64,000 nt of DNA from JACCTH01 sp963761985 (GCA_963761985.1 CAVXIT010000002.1:1-64000), one strand, 5' to 3'. Numbered from the stretch's first letter, positions 15,358 through 24,279 are shown. Translations and numbers: made by a program. Notes: generated by a model not told the origin, from the letters alone.

Positions 15358-16746
15358 ATGAGTCGGGAAATCGTCAGCCAGATCTCATATCTGGTCGCGT
15401 CCGTCCTTTTCATCTTCGGCCTGCGTGGCCTGACCAAACCTGACAAGGCGCGGCGGGGGATGCTGCTCGCGGCCGTCGGCATGCTGGTGGCGATTGTCGG
15501 AACGCTGGTCAAGACCGAGGTTGTCAGCTACGGCTGGATCCTCGTTGGCCTCGTGCTGGGGTCGTTGATCGGCTACCCGCTCGGCATGTGGGTGCCGATG
15601 ACGGCGATGCCCCAACGAATCGCTTTCTCCCACATGTTCGGCGCGTTGGCCGCCACGTTGGTCGGTGTCAGCGAATACTTCACCGACCTCTCCCTGGGCG
15701 AAGGGATCGGCGTCCCGAAAATGGCGGCCCTTGCGTTTGAGGTCCTGTTCGGCGCGCTCACGGTGACAGGGTCTTTCGTCGCGTTTGGCAAGCTCGCCGA
15801 GTTTCTTCCGGGCCGACCGATCACATATCCCAACCAAAACGCAATCAACCTCGGCCTCGCCACAGTCGCAGTGGGATTGTTCGTATATGTCGTTTTGAAC
15901 CCGGAGGCGAGCTGGGCGTTTTACCTGATGCTGGCACTCGCCACGCTCATCGGACTCTTCCTTGTCCTCCCCATCGGCGGCGCGGACATGCCGGTGGTCA
16001 TCTCCTTGATGAACTCCTATGCCGGACTCGCCGCCTCGGCGACCGGGTTCGCGCTCGGAAACGAGGTGCTGATCATCGCCGGGGCACTCGATGGAGCGAG
16101 CGGATTCATCCTCTCCATCGTCATGTCGAAGGCGATGAACCGATCCTTTACCAACGTCCTCTTCGGTGCCTTTGGCTCTGCCCCAACGACGTCGACTCGA
16201 ACCACCGAAGGTCTCGTTGTGTCTTCGATTTCGCCCGAAGACGCGGCGCTACAACTGGCGTACGCCTCCTCGGTCATCGTGGTGCCGGGATATGGGCTGG
16301 CCGTCGCTCAGGCCCAGCACCAAATCCGCGAGCTCGCCGAGCTCATCGAGAAGAACGGGGGTGAGGTTCGATACGCCATCCACCCGGTCGCGGGCCGGAT
16401 GCCGGGCCACATGAACGTGCTACTGGCCGAGGCCAACATTCCCTATGACCGCCTCTACGAGATGGATGAGATCAACAGCCGCTTTGAAGAGGCGGACGTT
16501 GCGTTAGTCATTGGGGCCAACGATGTCGTCAACCCGGCGGCGCGCTCGGATTCGGGAAGCCCGATTTACGGGATGCCGATCCTCAACGCCGACAAGGCCA
16601 AGCGAGTGATCGTGTTGAAGCGGTCAATGGCAACCGGCTTTGCCGGCATCGAGAACGAGCTTTTCTATGCGGACAACACCTCTCTACTCTTCGGCGACGC
16701 CAAGGACTCGCTTACAAAGCTGATCGGCGAGATCAAGACCGCCTAG
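15358..16746 (+). CDS. pntB: NAD(P) transhydrogenase beta subunit
   Basis: A 462-aa protein with about eight to nine membrane helices in the first 265 residues, then the NADP(H)-binding dIII domain. Typical blocks are visible: RIAFSHMFGALAATLVG in the membrane domain, VVPGYGLAVAQAQHQIREL (Rossmann entry of dIII), HPVAGRMPGHMNVLLAEA, and GANDVVNPAARSDSGSPIYG. With PntAB it forms the membrane channel and NADPH site. Full length. The AA subunit must be encoded elsewhere. Confidence 0.95.
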   Translation: MSREIVSQISYLVASVLFIFGLRGLTKPDKARRGMLLAAVGMLVAIVGTLVKTEVVSYGWILVGLVLGSLIGYPLGMWVPMTAMPQRIAFSHMFGALAATLVGVSEYFTDLSLGEGIGVPKMAALAFEVLFGALTVTGSFVAFGKLAEFLPGRPITYPNQNAINLGLATVAVGLFVYVVLNPEASWAFYLMLALATLIGLFLVLPIGGADMPVVISLMNSYAGLAASATGFALGNEVLIIAGALDGASGFILSIVMSKAMNRSFTNVLFGAFGSAPTTSTRTTEGLVVSSISPEDAALQLAYASSVIVVPGYGLAVAQAQHQIRELAELIEKNGGEVRYAIHPVAGRMPGHMNVLLAEANIPYDRLYEMDEINSRFEEADVALVIGANDVVNPAARSDSGSPIYGMPILNADKAKRVIVLKRSMATGFAGIENELFYADNTSLLFGDAKDSLTKLIGEIKTA

Positions 16747-16766
16747 TTCCAGTTAGCCTCGCCGCC

Positions 16767-17999
16767 ATGTCTTCGCTCTGGCATGGGTTTGCGGAAATGA
16801 ATTTCGTCCAGGACCACCCGTTTGTGGTCACCCGGGGCGAAGGGTCATATATATGGGATCAGAACGGCAGGCGCTACCTCGACGGGACCGCTGGCCTCTG
16901 GTTTGCCAATCTCGGTTATGGCCGGACCGAGATCGCAGCCGCGGTGGCTGCGCAGATGAATGAGATCTTCGCCTATCACAACTTCACGGACTACGTAACT
17001 CAGCCCACGATCGATCTCGCCAATCGCATCGCCAGTCACGCTCCCGATCCCGGTTCGAAGGTCTTCTTTACCAGCGGAGGATCAGACGCAGTGGACTCGG
17101 CGGCGAAGCTGGTTCGCCGCTATCACATGCTCACCGGCAACCCCGAACGAACGGTGTTCATCGCCAGGGAATGGGCCTATCACGGAATGCACACCTATGG
17201 CACCTCGCTGGCGGGGATCGAGCCCAACCGAACGGGTTACGGCGAGCTAGTCCCCGATGTGGTGCTGGTTCCCCACGACGACGTCGACGCCATCGAGAAA
17301 GCAATCGATCACGCCGGCGCCGAACGAATCGCGGGGATTTTCTGCGAACCGGTAATCGGAGCCGGCGGCGTGCGCGCGGTCCCGGTCGACTATCTGCACA
17401 CGGCCCGAGACCTCGTCCGCGAAGCCGGAGGGCTGTTCATTTCGGATGAAGTCATCACCGGCTTCGGACGGATTGGAGATTGGTTCGCAGCCGTGAGGTT
17501 TGACCTCGATCCCGACCTAATCCTTTTTGCCAAGGGGGTGACGGCTGGTTATCTGCCGCTGGGAGGAGTGGTGGCTGCCCCCTCCGTAGCCGCTGCCTTT
17601 TTCGATCAGGCGGGGGTGGTCTGGCGCCATGGCTACACCTATACCGGCCATGCGACGGTGTGCGCTGCCGGTCTTGCGGTAACGGCAATTTACGAGAACG
17701 AGCCAATTTTCTCGCGGGCGCTAGAACTCGAGAAGGAACTCGAGACCGCCTTGAGCTCACTGGTTGGACAGGGTCCGGCGATCGGATTGCGAGCAGGCAC
17801 GGGGGCGATGGCGGCACTTCAACTCGACCCCTCCGATGCCACCCTCGCCCCCAAGGTGGCGATGGCCACCCGTCAGCAGGGGGTAATCGTTCGCGCACTC
17901 GCAGGCAACGGCATCCAGATCTCACCTCCACTGATCTTCACCGCCAGCGAAGTTGATGAGCTTGCGAGCGGCCTCGCCGCGGGCCTCGCCGCTATATAG
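16767..17999 (+). CDS. Class III omega-aminotransferase
   Basis: PLP-dependent aminotransferase of 410 aa. The PLP lysine is K256 in LFAKGVTAGYLPLGG, with D227 in FISDEVITGFGR pairing to the cofactor nitrogen and SGGSDAVDSA (103-112) binding phosphate. Relatives use beta-alanine, taurine, putrescine or similar omega-amino donors with pyruvate or another keto acid; the substrate cannot be read from sequence. TAGCCT at 16754-16759 lies 7 nt before the ATG, which suggests a leaderless transcript independent of pntB. Confidence 0.9.
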   Translation: MSSLWHGFAEMNFVQDHPFVVTRGEGSYIWDQNGRRYLDGTAGLWFANLGYGRTEIAAAVAAQMNEIFAYHNFTDYVTQPTIDLANRIASHAPDPGSKVFFTSGGSDAVDSAAKLVRRYHMLTGNPERTVFIAREWAYHGMHTYGTSLAGIEPNRTGYGELVPDVVLVPHDDVDAIEKAIDHAGAERIAGIFCEPVIGAGGVRAVPVDYLHTARDLVREAGGLFISDEVITGFGRIGDWFAAVRFDLDPDLILFAKGVTAGYLPLGGVVAAPSVAAAFFDQAGVVWRHGYTYTGHATVCAAGLAVTAIYENEPIFSRALELEKELETALSSLVGQGPAIGLRAGTGAMAALQLDPSDATLAPKVAMATRQQGVIVRALAGNGIQISPPLIFTASEVDELASGLAAGLAAI

Positions 18000-18021
18000 A
18001 TCCTCAAACCAAGGAGCATTG

Positions 18022-18333
18022 ATGACCACCCCTCTCCCGCCAGTAGCCAGCCCCTATCCCGAGGCCAGCCAGGCCACCGTCATCCTCGTGCTGGGCATCC
18101 TGTCGATCGTGTGCTGCTCGCCGTTGGGAATCGCGGCCTGGATCATGGGCAACAACGAGCTTCGCGCGATCGACGAGGGCCGGCGCCCGGTGGAGAACCG
18201 GGGGACCGCCAACGCGGGAAGAATCTGCGGAATCATCGGTGTGGCTCTGCTCGCGCTCTCAGTCATCCTTTTCGCCACCGGCGCGTTCAGCCTCGCCACC
18301 TTTGGCGATTTTGGCGACGGCTTCGGGTTCTAG
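18022..18333 (+). CDS. DUF4190-type small membrane protein (copy 1)
   Basis: A 103-aa protein with a proline-rich N-terminus and two hydrophobic helices (ATVILVLGILSIVCCSPLGI and GIIGVALLALSVILFATGAF). Between them is the conserved MGNNELRAIDEGRRPVENR loop, typical of DUF4190. AAGGAG at 18011-18016 fixes ATG 18022 as the start. A close paralogue lies at 18713. Function is unknown. Confidence 0.85.
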   Translation: MTTPLPPVASPYPEASQATVILVLGILSIVCCSPLGIAAWIMGNNELRAIDEGRRPVENRGTANAGRICGIIGVALLALSVILFATGAFSLATFGDFGDGFGF

Positions 18334-18700
18334 GCGCCGCCTCGGTCTGGGGGTTGCCGCGGGTTTCGGCCTGGTCGCGATCTCCACGGCCAGTGACGAT
18401 GGTCCGACGCTGTGTCCGTTTGCGCTCGTCACCGGCCTGGCTTGTCCGGGCTGTGGCATGACCCGCGCCGTCAGCCGGTTGGTGCGAGGTGATCTGACAG
18501 GTGCGTTTGACTACCACCCCCTGGTGTTTCTGGTCGCAGCACTCGCGATCTTCGGCGGCGCCTGGTACCTCGCGCGTCGGCAGAACCATCGGCCCGCAAT
18601 TTCAACCCCCTCCCTCAACGTTGGGTTGGCGACCATCGGAGCGGCGTTCCTCGCCGTCTGGTTGGCCCGCTTAGCGAGCGGTACCCTGCCCGTCGTCTAA
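18311..18700 (+). CDS. DUF2752 membrane protein
   Basis: The DUF2752 signature is clear: CPFALVTGLACPGCGMTRA with the CPxCGxTR-type cysteine motif, then DYHPLVFLVAALAIFGG and a last hydrophobic helix. About 129 aa if started at TTG 18311, which overlaps the preceding gene; the start is uncertain because no good ribosome-binding site is visible. It is sandwiched between two DUF4190 paralogues. Function is unknown; many family members are small polytopic proteins. Confidence 0.75.
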   Translation: MATASGSRRRLGLGVAAGFGLVAISTASDDGPTLCPFALVTGLACPGCGMTRAVSRLVRGDLTGAFDYHPLVFLVAALAIFGGAWYLARRQNHRPAISTPSLNVGLATIGAAFLAVWLARLASGTLPVV

Positions 18701-18712
18701 CCAGGAGCGTCT

Positions 18713-19048
18713 GTGACCACTCAACCTCCCATTGGGCCACCTCCCGCCAGCCCCTATCCCTACCCCGAACAAAGCCAGTCGATAACGGTTTTTATCCTCG
18801 GGATTCTTTCGATTCTCGTGTGCCAGATTCTCGGGCCGTTCGCCTGGAAGTTTGGCAACGACGACTTGAAAGCCATCGCCGAAGGACGGCGGCCACCGGA
18901 GAACCTCGGACTCGCCCAGGCAGGCCGCATCTGCGGCATCATCGGTACCTGCCTTTTGGGGCTCGCCGTCGCCTTCTTCCTGCTGTGGCTCGTCCTGGTG
19001 CTTTTCGGGGTTATGGGAGCGTTCGACGGGTTTTCCCGCGGGCGCTAG
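18713..19048 (+). CDS. DUF4190-type small membrane protein (copy 2)
   Basis: A 111-aa paralogue of the protein at 18022. It shares the ASPYP..QS N-terminal pattern, the GILSI helix, the FGNDDLKAIAEGRRPPEN loop and AGRICGIIGT. GTG 18713 follows CCAGGAG. The similarity of loops and order suggests a tandem duplication that now flanks the DUF2752 gene. Function is unknown. Confidence 0.85.
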   Translation: MTTQPPIGPPPASPYPYPEQSQSITVFILGILSILVCQILGPFAWKFGNDDLKAIAEGRRPPENLGLAQAGRICGIIGTCLLGLAVAFFLLWLVLVLFGVMGAFDGFSRGR

Positions 19049-19054
19049 CTAGCC

Positions 19055-19495
19055 GTGTGGCGATGTCCCGAGTGTGGACGATCATTCGCCAACCCAAATC
19101 AAACCCACACCTGCGCGGCCCTCAAGACTCTCGAAAGCCATTTTGTCGATCGAGATCCTCGGGTGCGCGCGACGTACGACGCCATTGTGGAAGCGCTGAA
19201 GTCGATTGGCCCGGTGACAGTGCTGCCGGAGAAGACCCGCATCGCTCTGCAAGTTCGAATGAGCTTTGCTGCGCTGATCCCACGCAAGCGTTGGCTTGAC
19301 GGGCATCTGGTCCTCGCCCGTCGTATCGGCAGTCCGCGCTTCCGCCGGATCGAGACTTTCTCGCCGCGCAACATCCTGCATGGGTTTCGTCTCGAATCGC
19401 CCGACGAGGTCGATCCGGAATTCATCAGCTGGCTGGAAGAGGCCTACCGGGTTGGTGAGCAACGCCATCTGCAAACTCGGCCTACGAAGGATTGA
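19055..19495 (+). CDS. DUF5655-like protein with N-terminal zinc ribbon
   Basis: A 146-aa protein. The first 20 residues hold CPECGRSF..NQTHTC, a CX2C...HX1C zinc-binding pattern. The rest (YDAIVEALKSIGPVTVLPEK, AALIPRKRWLDGHLVLARR) fits DUF5655, a small domain of unknown function often annotated near DNA-transport or YdhG-like proteins. GTG 19055 begins 7 bp after the previous gene. The 3' end overlaps the convergent Mrp gene by 14 bp. Confidence 0.75.
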   Translation: MWRCPECGRSFANPNQTHTCAALKTLESHFVDRDPRVRATYDAIVEALKSIGPVTVLPEKTRIALQVRMSFAALIPRKRWLDGHLVLARRIGSPRFRRIETFSPRNILHGFRLESPDEVDPEFISWLEEAYRVGEQRHLQTRPTKD

Positions 19496-20564
19496 TCACC
19501 AGCTGGGGGTGGTTGCGGACCCGAGGTTTGCGAGCCGCGAGTCCCGCGGCAAGCTGCTCGAAGGCGGCGCCTGCTTCGCTCCCCGGCGCGGCAATCTCCA
19601 CCGGCAAACCGCGATCGGCGCCCTCTCTCATCGCCGGCAATAGTGGTATCTGGGCGAAGAGTGGAACCTTGAGCTCGTCGGCCAGAGCTTGTCCGCCGCC
19701 TTGTCCGAAAAGCTCGTAACGCTTGCCGTCATCGGCCGTGAACCAGCTCATGTTCTCGACGACCCCCACCACCTCCTGGTTAACGGTGTCAGCCATCAGC
19801 GCCGCCCGGCGAGCAACCCTTTGGGCAGTGGGTTGCGGAGTCGTGACCAAGAGCACCTGGGCTCGAGGGAGAAACTGGCTCATCGAGATTGCGATGTCGC
19901 CGGTCCCGGGAGGCATATCCACGATCAAATAGTCGGGGTTGTCCCAAAAGACATCGGTCAGGAACTGTTCGATGGCCTTGTGCAGCATCGGTCCTCGCCA
20001 AACCACCGCTTTGTCTTCCGGGACGAAGTAATCCATCGACATCGCTTTGATTCCGAAGGCGAGTGGCGGAATGATGGTTTCGGCCACCACCAGCGGCGTG
20101 TGGTGGATGCCCAGCATCTTCGGGATTGAAAAGCCCCAGATGTCAGCGTCGATCACTCCGACCTTCTTTCCTTGCCGGCTGAGCGCTACGGCCAGGTTGG
20201 TCGTGACCGAGGACTTGCCGACACCGCCCTTTCCCGACGAGACGGCGATCACTCTGGTCGCCGAGCCACTCGCGCCGACCCGAGGGCCGGACCGGTCCAC
20301 GAGAGTGGTGATGAACGACGTCGCGTCGGACGGGGTCATCGTCTGAAGGTCGATCGCCAACCGTCCCCCTCCCACCTGTTGCAAACGAGCGCCGAGTTCT
20401 TCTGCGAACGGATAACTCGGAAAGGGGATTCGGATCGTCAACCGACCGGCCCCGAGCAGCCCCTTGTCGAACGATGCCAGGAGACCGAGGTCGGCGAGCG
20501 AGCGCCCGAGGGCGGGCTCGATGACCTCACCCAGGGCGCGTTCAAGTTGCTCGGAATTGGCCAT
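19482..20564 (-). CDS. mrp: Mrp/NBP35-family Fe-S carrier ATPase
   Basis: P-loop ATPase of 360 aa that carries Fe-S clusters to apo-proteins. An N-terminal MIP18/DUF59-like domain (1-90) is followed by the deviant Walker A SSGKGGVGKSSVTTNLAVAL, switch IDADIWGFSIP, and DMPPGTGDIAISM. The CxxC cluster ligands of NBP35-type Mrp proteins are absent: the segment reads ENMSWFTADDGKRYELFG, as in several actinobacterial Mrp proteins. GGGAGAATC gives a ribosome-binding site before ATG 20564. It is divergent from a SufR-like Fe-S regulator. Confidence 0.92.
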   Translation of the reverse strand: MANSEQLERALGEVIEPALGRSLADLGLLASFDKGLLGAGRLTIRIPFPSYPFAEELGARLQQVGGGRLAIDLQTMTPSDATSFITTLVDRSGPRVGASGSATRVIAVSSGKGGVGKSSVTTNLAVALSRQGKKVGVIDADIWGFSIPKMLGIHHTPLVVAETIIPPLAFGIKAMSMDYFVPEDKAVVWRGPMLHKAIEQFLTDVFWDNPDYLIVDMPPGTGDIAISMSQFLPRAQVLLVTTPQPTAQRVARRAALMADTVNQEVVGVVENMSWFTADDGKRYELFGQGGGQALADELKVPLFAQIPLLPAMREGADRGLPVEIAAPGSEAGAAFEQLAAGLAARKPRVRNHPQLVINPS

Positions 20565-20598
20565 GATTCTCCCGACAAAAGTGGGTAAAAGGCACCAG

Positions 20599-20608
20599 AA
20601 CTATAGTT
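20599..20608. promoter_or_regulatory. Palindrome AACTATAGTT at sufR-like promoter
   Basis: A perfect 10-bp palindrome overlaps TATAGT (20602-20607), which stands 7 nt before GTG 20615. This is where an autoregulating repressor would block its own leaderless promoter, and it also lies within the short gap to the divergent mrp gene. Operator function is inferred. Confidence 0.4.
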
Positions 20609-20614
20609 TCGGGG

Positions 20615-21334
20615 GTGGTGCTCTCCGACTACGACCAGCTCGATCGCAACATCGAAGGTCTGGCGGCGGCCCTCGGCGATCCGACCCGGCGCGGCATCTA
20701 CATGGCCCTACGCGCGTCAGCCGAGCCTCTCACCAGCACCCAGATAGCCGAGCTCTTCTCGATCCACACCAACGTCGCCCGCCACCACCTGGACAAGCTC
20801 GCGGCAGAGGGATACGTCCGCATCAGCGGACGGAAAGGTGGCCGAACCGGTCGTCCTCCCAAGGGCTACGAAGTGTCTCCGAAGACCATCGCCATCCATC
20901 CGGGACGCCGCTATGACCTGTTGGTCGAGCTGTTGGTGCGAGTCCTCAATCGGGTTCGCCCGTCTGATCTGGCCCTCGTGGCCGAGGAAGTGGGGCGCGA
21001 ATATGGCGCGGAGCTCGTGGGGACGCTCGGCACTCCCACCGAACCGGGATATGAAGAAGCCGTTGCTGCGTTGGCGAGAGTGATGGGCGGAGTGGGCTTC
21101 GAGATCCGGATCGGGCCGGACGGGGATCGTTTGATGACGAGCCACTGCCCCTTCGGCGCGGCGGCCACCGATCACCCCGAGGTCATTTGTTCGCTCGACC
21201 GGGGAATGGTGGCGGGGATCATGGGGGTTCTCCATCAGGAGTGCCGGCCCGTGCTCATCCCTCACCGCGACCTCGACTCGGATTGCGTCACCGAGGTCCC
21301 GGTCAACATCTCGATCCGAGGCTCGCTCGTATGA
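20615..21334 (+). CDS. SufR-like Fe-S-sensing HTH regulator
   Basis: Winged-helix regulator of 239 aa. The N-terminal DNA-binding domain (about 15-90) contains ALGDPTRRGIYMAL and IHTNVARHHLDKLAAEGYV. The C-terminal domain has four cysteines, C178 (SHCPFG), C192 (VICSLD), C210 and C224; the first three match the cluster-binding cysteines of SufR repressors. It is probably an Fe-S-responsive repressor. TATAGT lies 7 nt before GTG 20615. Its stop overlaps the aconitase start by ATGA, and it diverges from mrp, so sensor, carrier and client enzyme sit together. No suf operon is in view. Confidence 0.82.
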   Translation: MVLSDYDQLDRNIEGLAAALGDPTRRGIYMALRASAEPLTSTQIAELFSIHTNVARHHLDKLAAEGYVRISGRKGGRTGRPPKGYEVSPKTIAIHPGRRYDLLVELLVRVLNRVRPSDLALVAEEVGREYGAELVGTLGTPTEPGYEEAVAALARVMGGVGFEIRIGPDGDRLMTSHCPFGAAATDHPEVICSLDRGMVAGIMGVLHQECRPVLIPHRDLDSDCVTEVPVNISIRGSLV

Positions 21335-24279
21335 AGAAACACACAAGCTTGTCCACTCCTCTCGGTGAGCGCCAGATTGCGGCGATGCCTGAAGGGATCG
21401 ATCACCTCCCCTATTCGATCAAGGTTCTGCTCGAAGCTGCGATTAGACACGTCGATGGCGAACTGGTGCATGACGCCGACATTGATCGCATCCTGACCTA
21501 TCGGGCGACCACCGTCGGCGAGGTCGAGATTCCGTTCATCCCTGGCCGCGTTGTGCTCCAGGACTTCACCGGAGTCCCGGCCATTGTCGACCTCGCCGCG
21601 ATGCGAGCCGCGATCGTCCGCATGACCGGCGACGAAAGCTCCGCTGCCAAAGTCAACCCTGGCGTGCCCTGTGACCTGGTGATCGACCACTCGGTGCAGG
21701 TCGATGCGTTCAACCGCCCGGATGCGCTCCTCATCAACAGCCGGAAAGAATTCGAACGCAACCAGGAGCGATATGAGTTCCTGAAGTGGGGCCAGCAGGC
21801 ATTTGCCAACTTCAGGGTCGTCCCCCCGGCAACAGGGATCGTCCATCAGGTCAACCTCGAGTATCTGGCCAAAGTGGTTTGGGACGACGGCACTTGGCTC
21901 TATCCCGACTCACTGGTCGGAACGGATTCCCACACCACCATGATCAACGGATTGGGGGTGGTCGGCTGGGGGGTAGGCGGAATCGAAGCCGAGGCGGCGA
22001 TGCTTGGCCAGCCGATCTCGATGCTCCTGCCCGAGGTGGTTGGTTTCCGGCTGGATGGAAGGCTGGCCGAGGGTGCCACTGCCACCGACCTCGTGCTCCG
22101 GGTTACCGAGATGCTTCGCACCCACGGAGTCGTCGGCAAGTTCGTTGAATTCTACGGACCGGGCCTCGACGACATGCCCGTCGCCAACCGGGCCACGATC
22201 GCCAACATGGCGCCCGAGTACGGAGCCACGATCGGATTCTTCCCGGTCGATCGCCAGACCATTGAATACCTTCGGTTCACCGGACGTCCCGACGACCTCG
22301 TCGAAGCCGTCGAGTTCTATTACCGCCAGCAGGGTCTCTGGCGCGACAACGCACACCCCACCGTTTACAGCTCCACCCTCGAGCTCGACCTCAGCTCGGT
22401 CCGACCCGCCCTGGCCGGTCCGCGCCGCCCACAGGATCGAATCGATCTCGACCAGATGCAGACTACGTGGCGAGAGCAGCGACGAACCGTTTATGAGCGC
22501 ACCGGCGCGGTGACGACTCCACAAATAAGCGGATCCGAGGGGACGTTCACCCTCACCGACGGGGACGTCGTCATCGCGGCGATCACCTCGTGCACGAACA
22601 CCTCCAACCCTGATGTGATGGTTGCCGCCGGTTTGGTGGCCCGCAACGCGCGCGCCAAGGGCCTTAACCGCAAGCCGTGGGTGAAGACCTCGCTCGCTCC
22701 TGGTTCCCAGGTCGTGACCGAATATTTGAAGAAAGCGGAACTCCTCGATGACCTCGAGGCAACTGGCTTTTACATCGTCGGCTATGGATGCACCACGTGC
22801 ATCGGCAACTCCGGGCCCCTGCCGGAAGAGATCTCGGCGGCGATCAACGAATGCGGGCTCGTTGCAGCTTCCGTCCTCTCCGGGAACCGGAACTTCGAAG
22901 GCCGGATCTCACCTGATGTTCGGGCGAACTACCTGGCTTCACCTCCTCTGGTAGTGGCCTATGCACTGGCCGGGACGGTCGACTGGGACCCGCTCACAGA
23001 GCCCATCCCAGGTTCGGGAGTAATGCTTTCCGACCTCTGGCCAACGCAAGAGGAAATCGTGCGAGTGGTCGCGGAGTCGGTGAACCGCGGGCAATTCACC
23101 CAGCAATATGCCGACGTCTTCACCGGGTCTGACGAGTGGCGACAGATCACGACATCAACCGGGAAGCTTTACGACTGGCGGCCCGACTCGACCTATGTCC
23201 AGGAGCCACCGTTTTTTCAGGCGATGGCCGACTCGTCTACTCCGTTGTCCCCGATCAGCGGGATGAGGGTGCTGGCGATGCTCGGGGACTCGGTGACGAC
23301 CGATCACATCAGCCCGGCGGGCTCGATCAAGACCGATTCCCCTGCAGGCCGCTATTTGATCGAGCACGGTGTGCAGCCGGCACTGTTCAACTCTTTTGGC
23401 TCGCGCCGCGGGAACGATCGGGTGATGACGCGGGGAACCTTTGCCAATGTCCGCGTCCGCAACCTCCTCGCTCCGGGGACGGAAGGTGGCTGGACCACCG
23501 ATCTCCTCAGCGGCGAGGTGAAGAGCGTCTACGACGCGGCGCTTGCCTACCAGGCCGCCGGGGTGCCACTGCTGGTCCTGGCGGGTAAGGACTACGGCAT
23601 GGGCTCTTCGCGCGACTGGGCGGCCAAGGGAACTTTCTTGCTCGGGGTCAAAGTGGTCCTGGCCGAGAGTTTCGAGCGCATCCACCGGTCCAACCTGGTG
23701 ATGATGGGCGTCGTTCCGATCGCGTACCGGGCCGGGGAGAGCGCCATTTCGCACGGCCTCGATGGGACCGAGTCGTTTTATCTACCGCTCGACAACAACC
23801 TGCAGCCTCGCCAGGAAATGATCCTCACTGCGACCAGCAGCACGGGCGAGGCGAAGGAGATTCCGGTCACCGTCCGAGTCGATACTCCGATCGAGATCGA
23901 CTACCTCCGCCACGGCGGCATCCTCCACTACGTGCTCCGGCAGATGGCCTCCGAGCCTCTAGCCGACGGCGCCGCCAGAGTCGAGGAGGGTGCCCGCCCA
24001 CTCGAAGAGGAAATAGAGGACGACCAGGGCGGCCAGGGCACCGACGGTCCAGGCGATGATCCGCCCCGTCCGGCTCATGCCGCCGGCCGAAGAGTCAAAG
24101 CCGTCAACGCGGACACATACTCGAGGTTTGGTCCTTCGATGAGTTCGGCCTGGATGATCAATCGCTCCGCTGCGGAAAACTTGGGGTTGCAAGTGGTCAA
24201 GGTGAGCCAGGCACCATCGATAGGTTCGGTCACCCAGACATCCGTAGGCGCCACAACGATGATCTGGCGGATGGCGTAA
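21331..24279 (+). CDS. acnA: Aconitate hydratase A; 3' end probably shifted
   Basis: Converts citrate to isocitrate in the TCA cycle using a [4Fe-4S] cluster. Cluster cysteines are in ITSCTNTSNPDVM and GYGCTTCIGNSGPL. The swivel domain has GMGSSRDWAAKG, and the conserved family end is near GGILHYVLRQM. ATG 21331 overlaps the regulator stop (ATGA). As read, the frame runs about 106 codons past the natural end, antisense to two sortase-operon genes. A +1 shift near 23950, for example one C fewer in GCC, would end it at TAG 23960-23962, sharing CTAG with the convergent stop and giving 876 aa. I believe the shorter form is real. Confidence 0.93.
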   Translation: MKKHTSLSTPLGERQIAAMPEGIDHLPYSIKVLLEAAIRHVDGELVHDADIDRILTYRATTVGEVEIPFIPGRVVLQDFTGVPAIVDLAAMRAAIVRMTGDESSAAKVNPGVPCDLVIDHSVQVDAFNRPDALLINSRKEFERNQERYEFLKWGQQAFANFRVVPPATGIVHQVNLEYLAKVVWDDGTWLYPDSLVGTDSHTTMINGLGVVGWGVGGIEAEAAMLGQPISMLLPEVVGFRLDGRLAEGATATDLVLRVTEMLRTHGVVGKFVEFYGPGLDDMPVANRATIANMAPEYGATIGFFPVDRQTIEYLRFTGRPDDLVEAVEFYYRQQGLWRDNAHPTVYSSTLELDLSSVRPALAGPRRPQDRIDLDQMQTTWREQRRTVYERTGAVTTPQISGSEGTFTLTDGDVVIAAITSCTNTSNPDVMVAAGLVARNARAKGLNRKPWVKTSLAPGSQVVTEYLKKAELLDDLEATGFYIVGYGCTTCIGNSGPLPEEISAAINECGLVAASVLSGNRNFEGRISPDVRANYLASPPLVVAYALAGTVDWDPLTEPIPGSGVMLSDLWPTQEEIVRVVAESVNRGQFTQQYADVFTGSDEWRQITTSTGKLYDWRPDSTYVQEPPFFQAMADSSTPLSPISGMRVLAMLGDSVTTDHISPAGSIKTDSPAGRYLIEHGVQPALFNSFGSRRGNDRVMTRGTFANVRVRNLLAPGTEGGWTTDLLSGEVKSVYDAALAYQAAGVPLLVLAGKDYGMGSSRDWAAKGTFLLGVKVVLAESFERIHRSNLVMMGVVPIAYRAGESAISHGLDGTESFYLPLDNNLQPRQEMILTATSSTGEAKEIPVTVRVDTPIEIDYLRHGGILHYVLRQMASEPLADGAARVEEGARPLEEEIEDDQGGQGTDGPGDDPPRPAHAAGRRVKAVNADTYSRFGPSMSSAWMINRSAAENLGLQVVKVSQAPSIGSVTQTSVGATTMIWRMA
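23959..24078 (-). CDS. 39-residue single-helix membrane protein after the sortase
   Basis: A 39-aa protein with one hydrophobic helix (RIIAWTVGALAALVVLYFLF) and a short polar tail. ATG 24078 overlaps the sortase stop by ATGA, which supports translation coupled to the sortase. Longer upstream starts would lie inside the sortase gene. Possibly a small partner of the sortase; function is unknown. Confidence 0.6.
   Translation of the reverse strand: MSRTGRIIAWTVGALAALVVLYFLFEWAGTLLDSGGAVG

Noticed and set aside
23963..24279. Genuine C-terminal extension of aconitase
   Set aside because: Low-complexity antisense sequence of two sortase-operon genes; the +1 frame has a stop exactly at the convergent CTAG.
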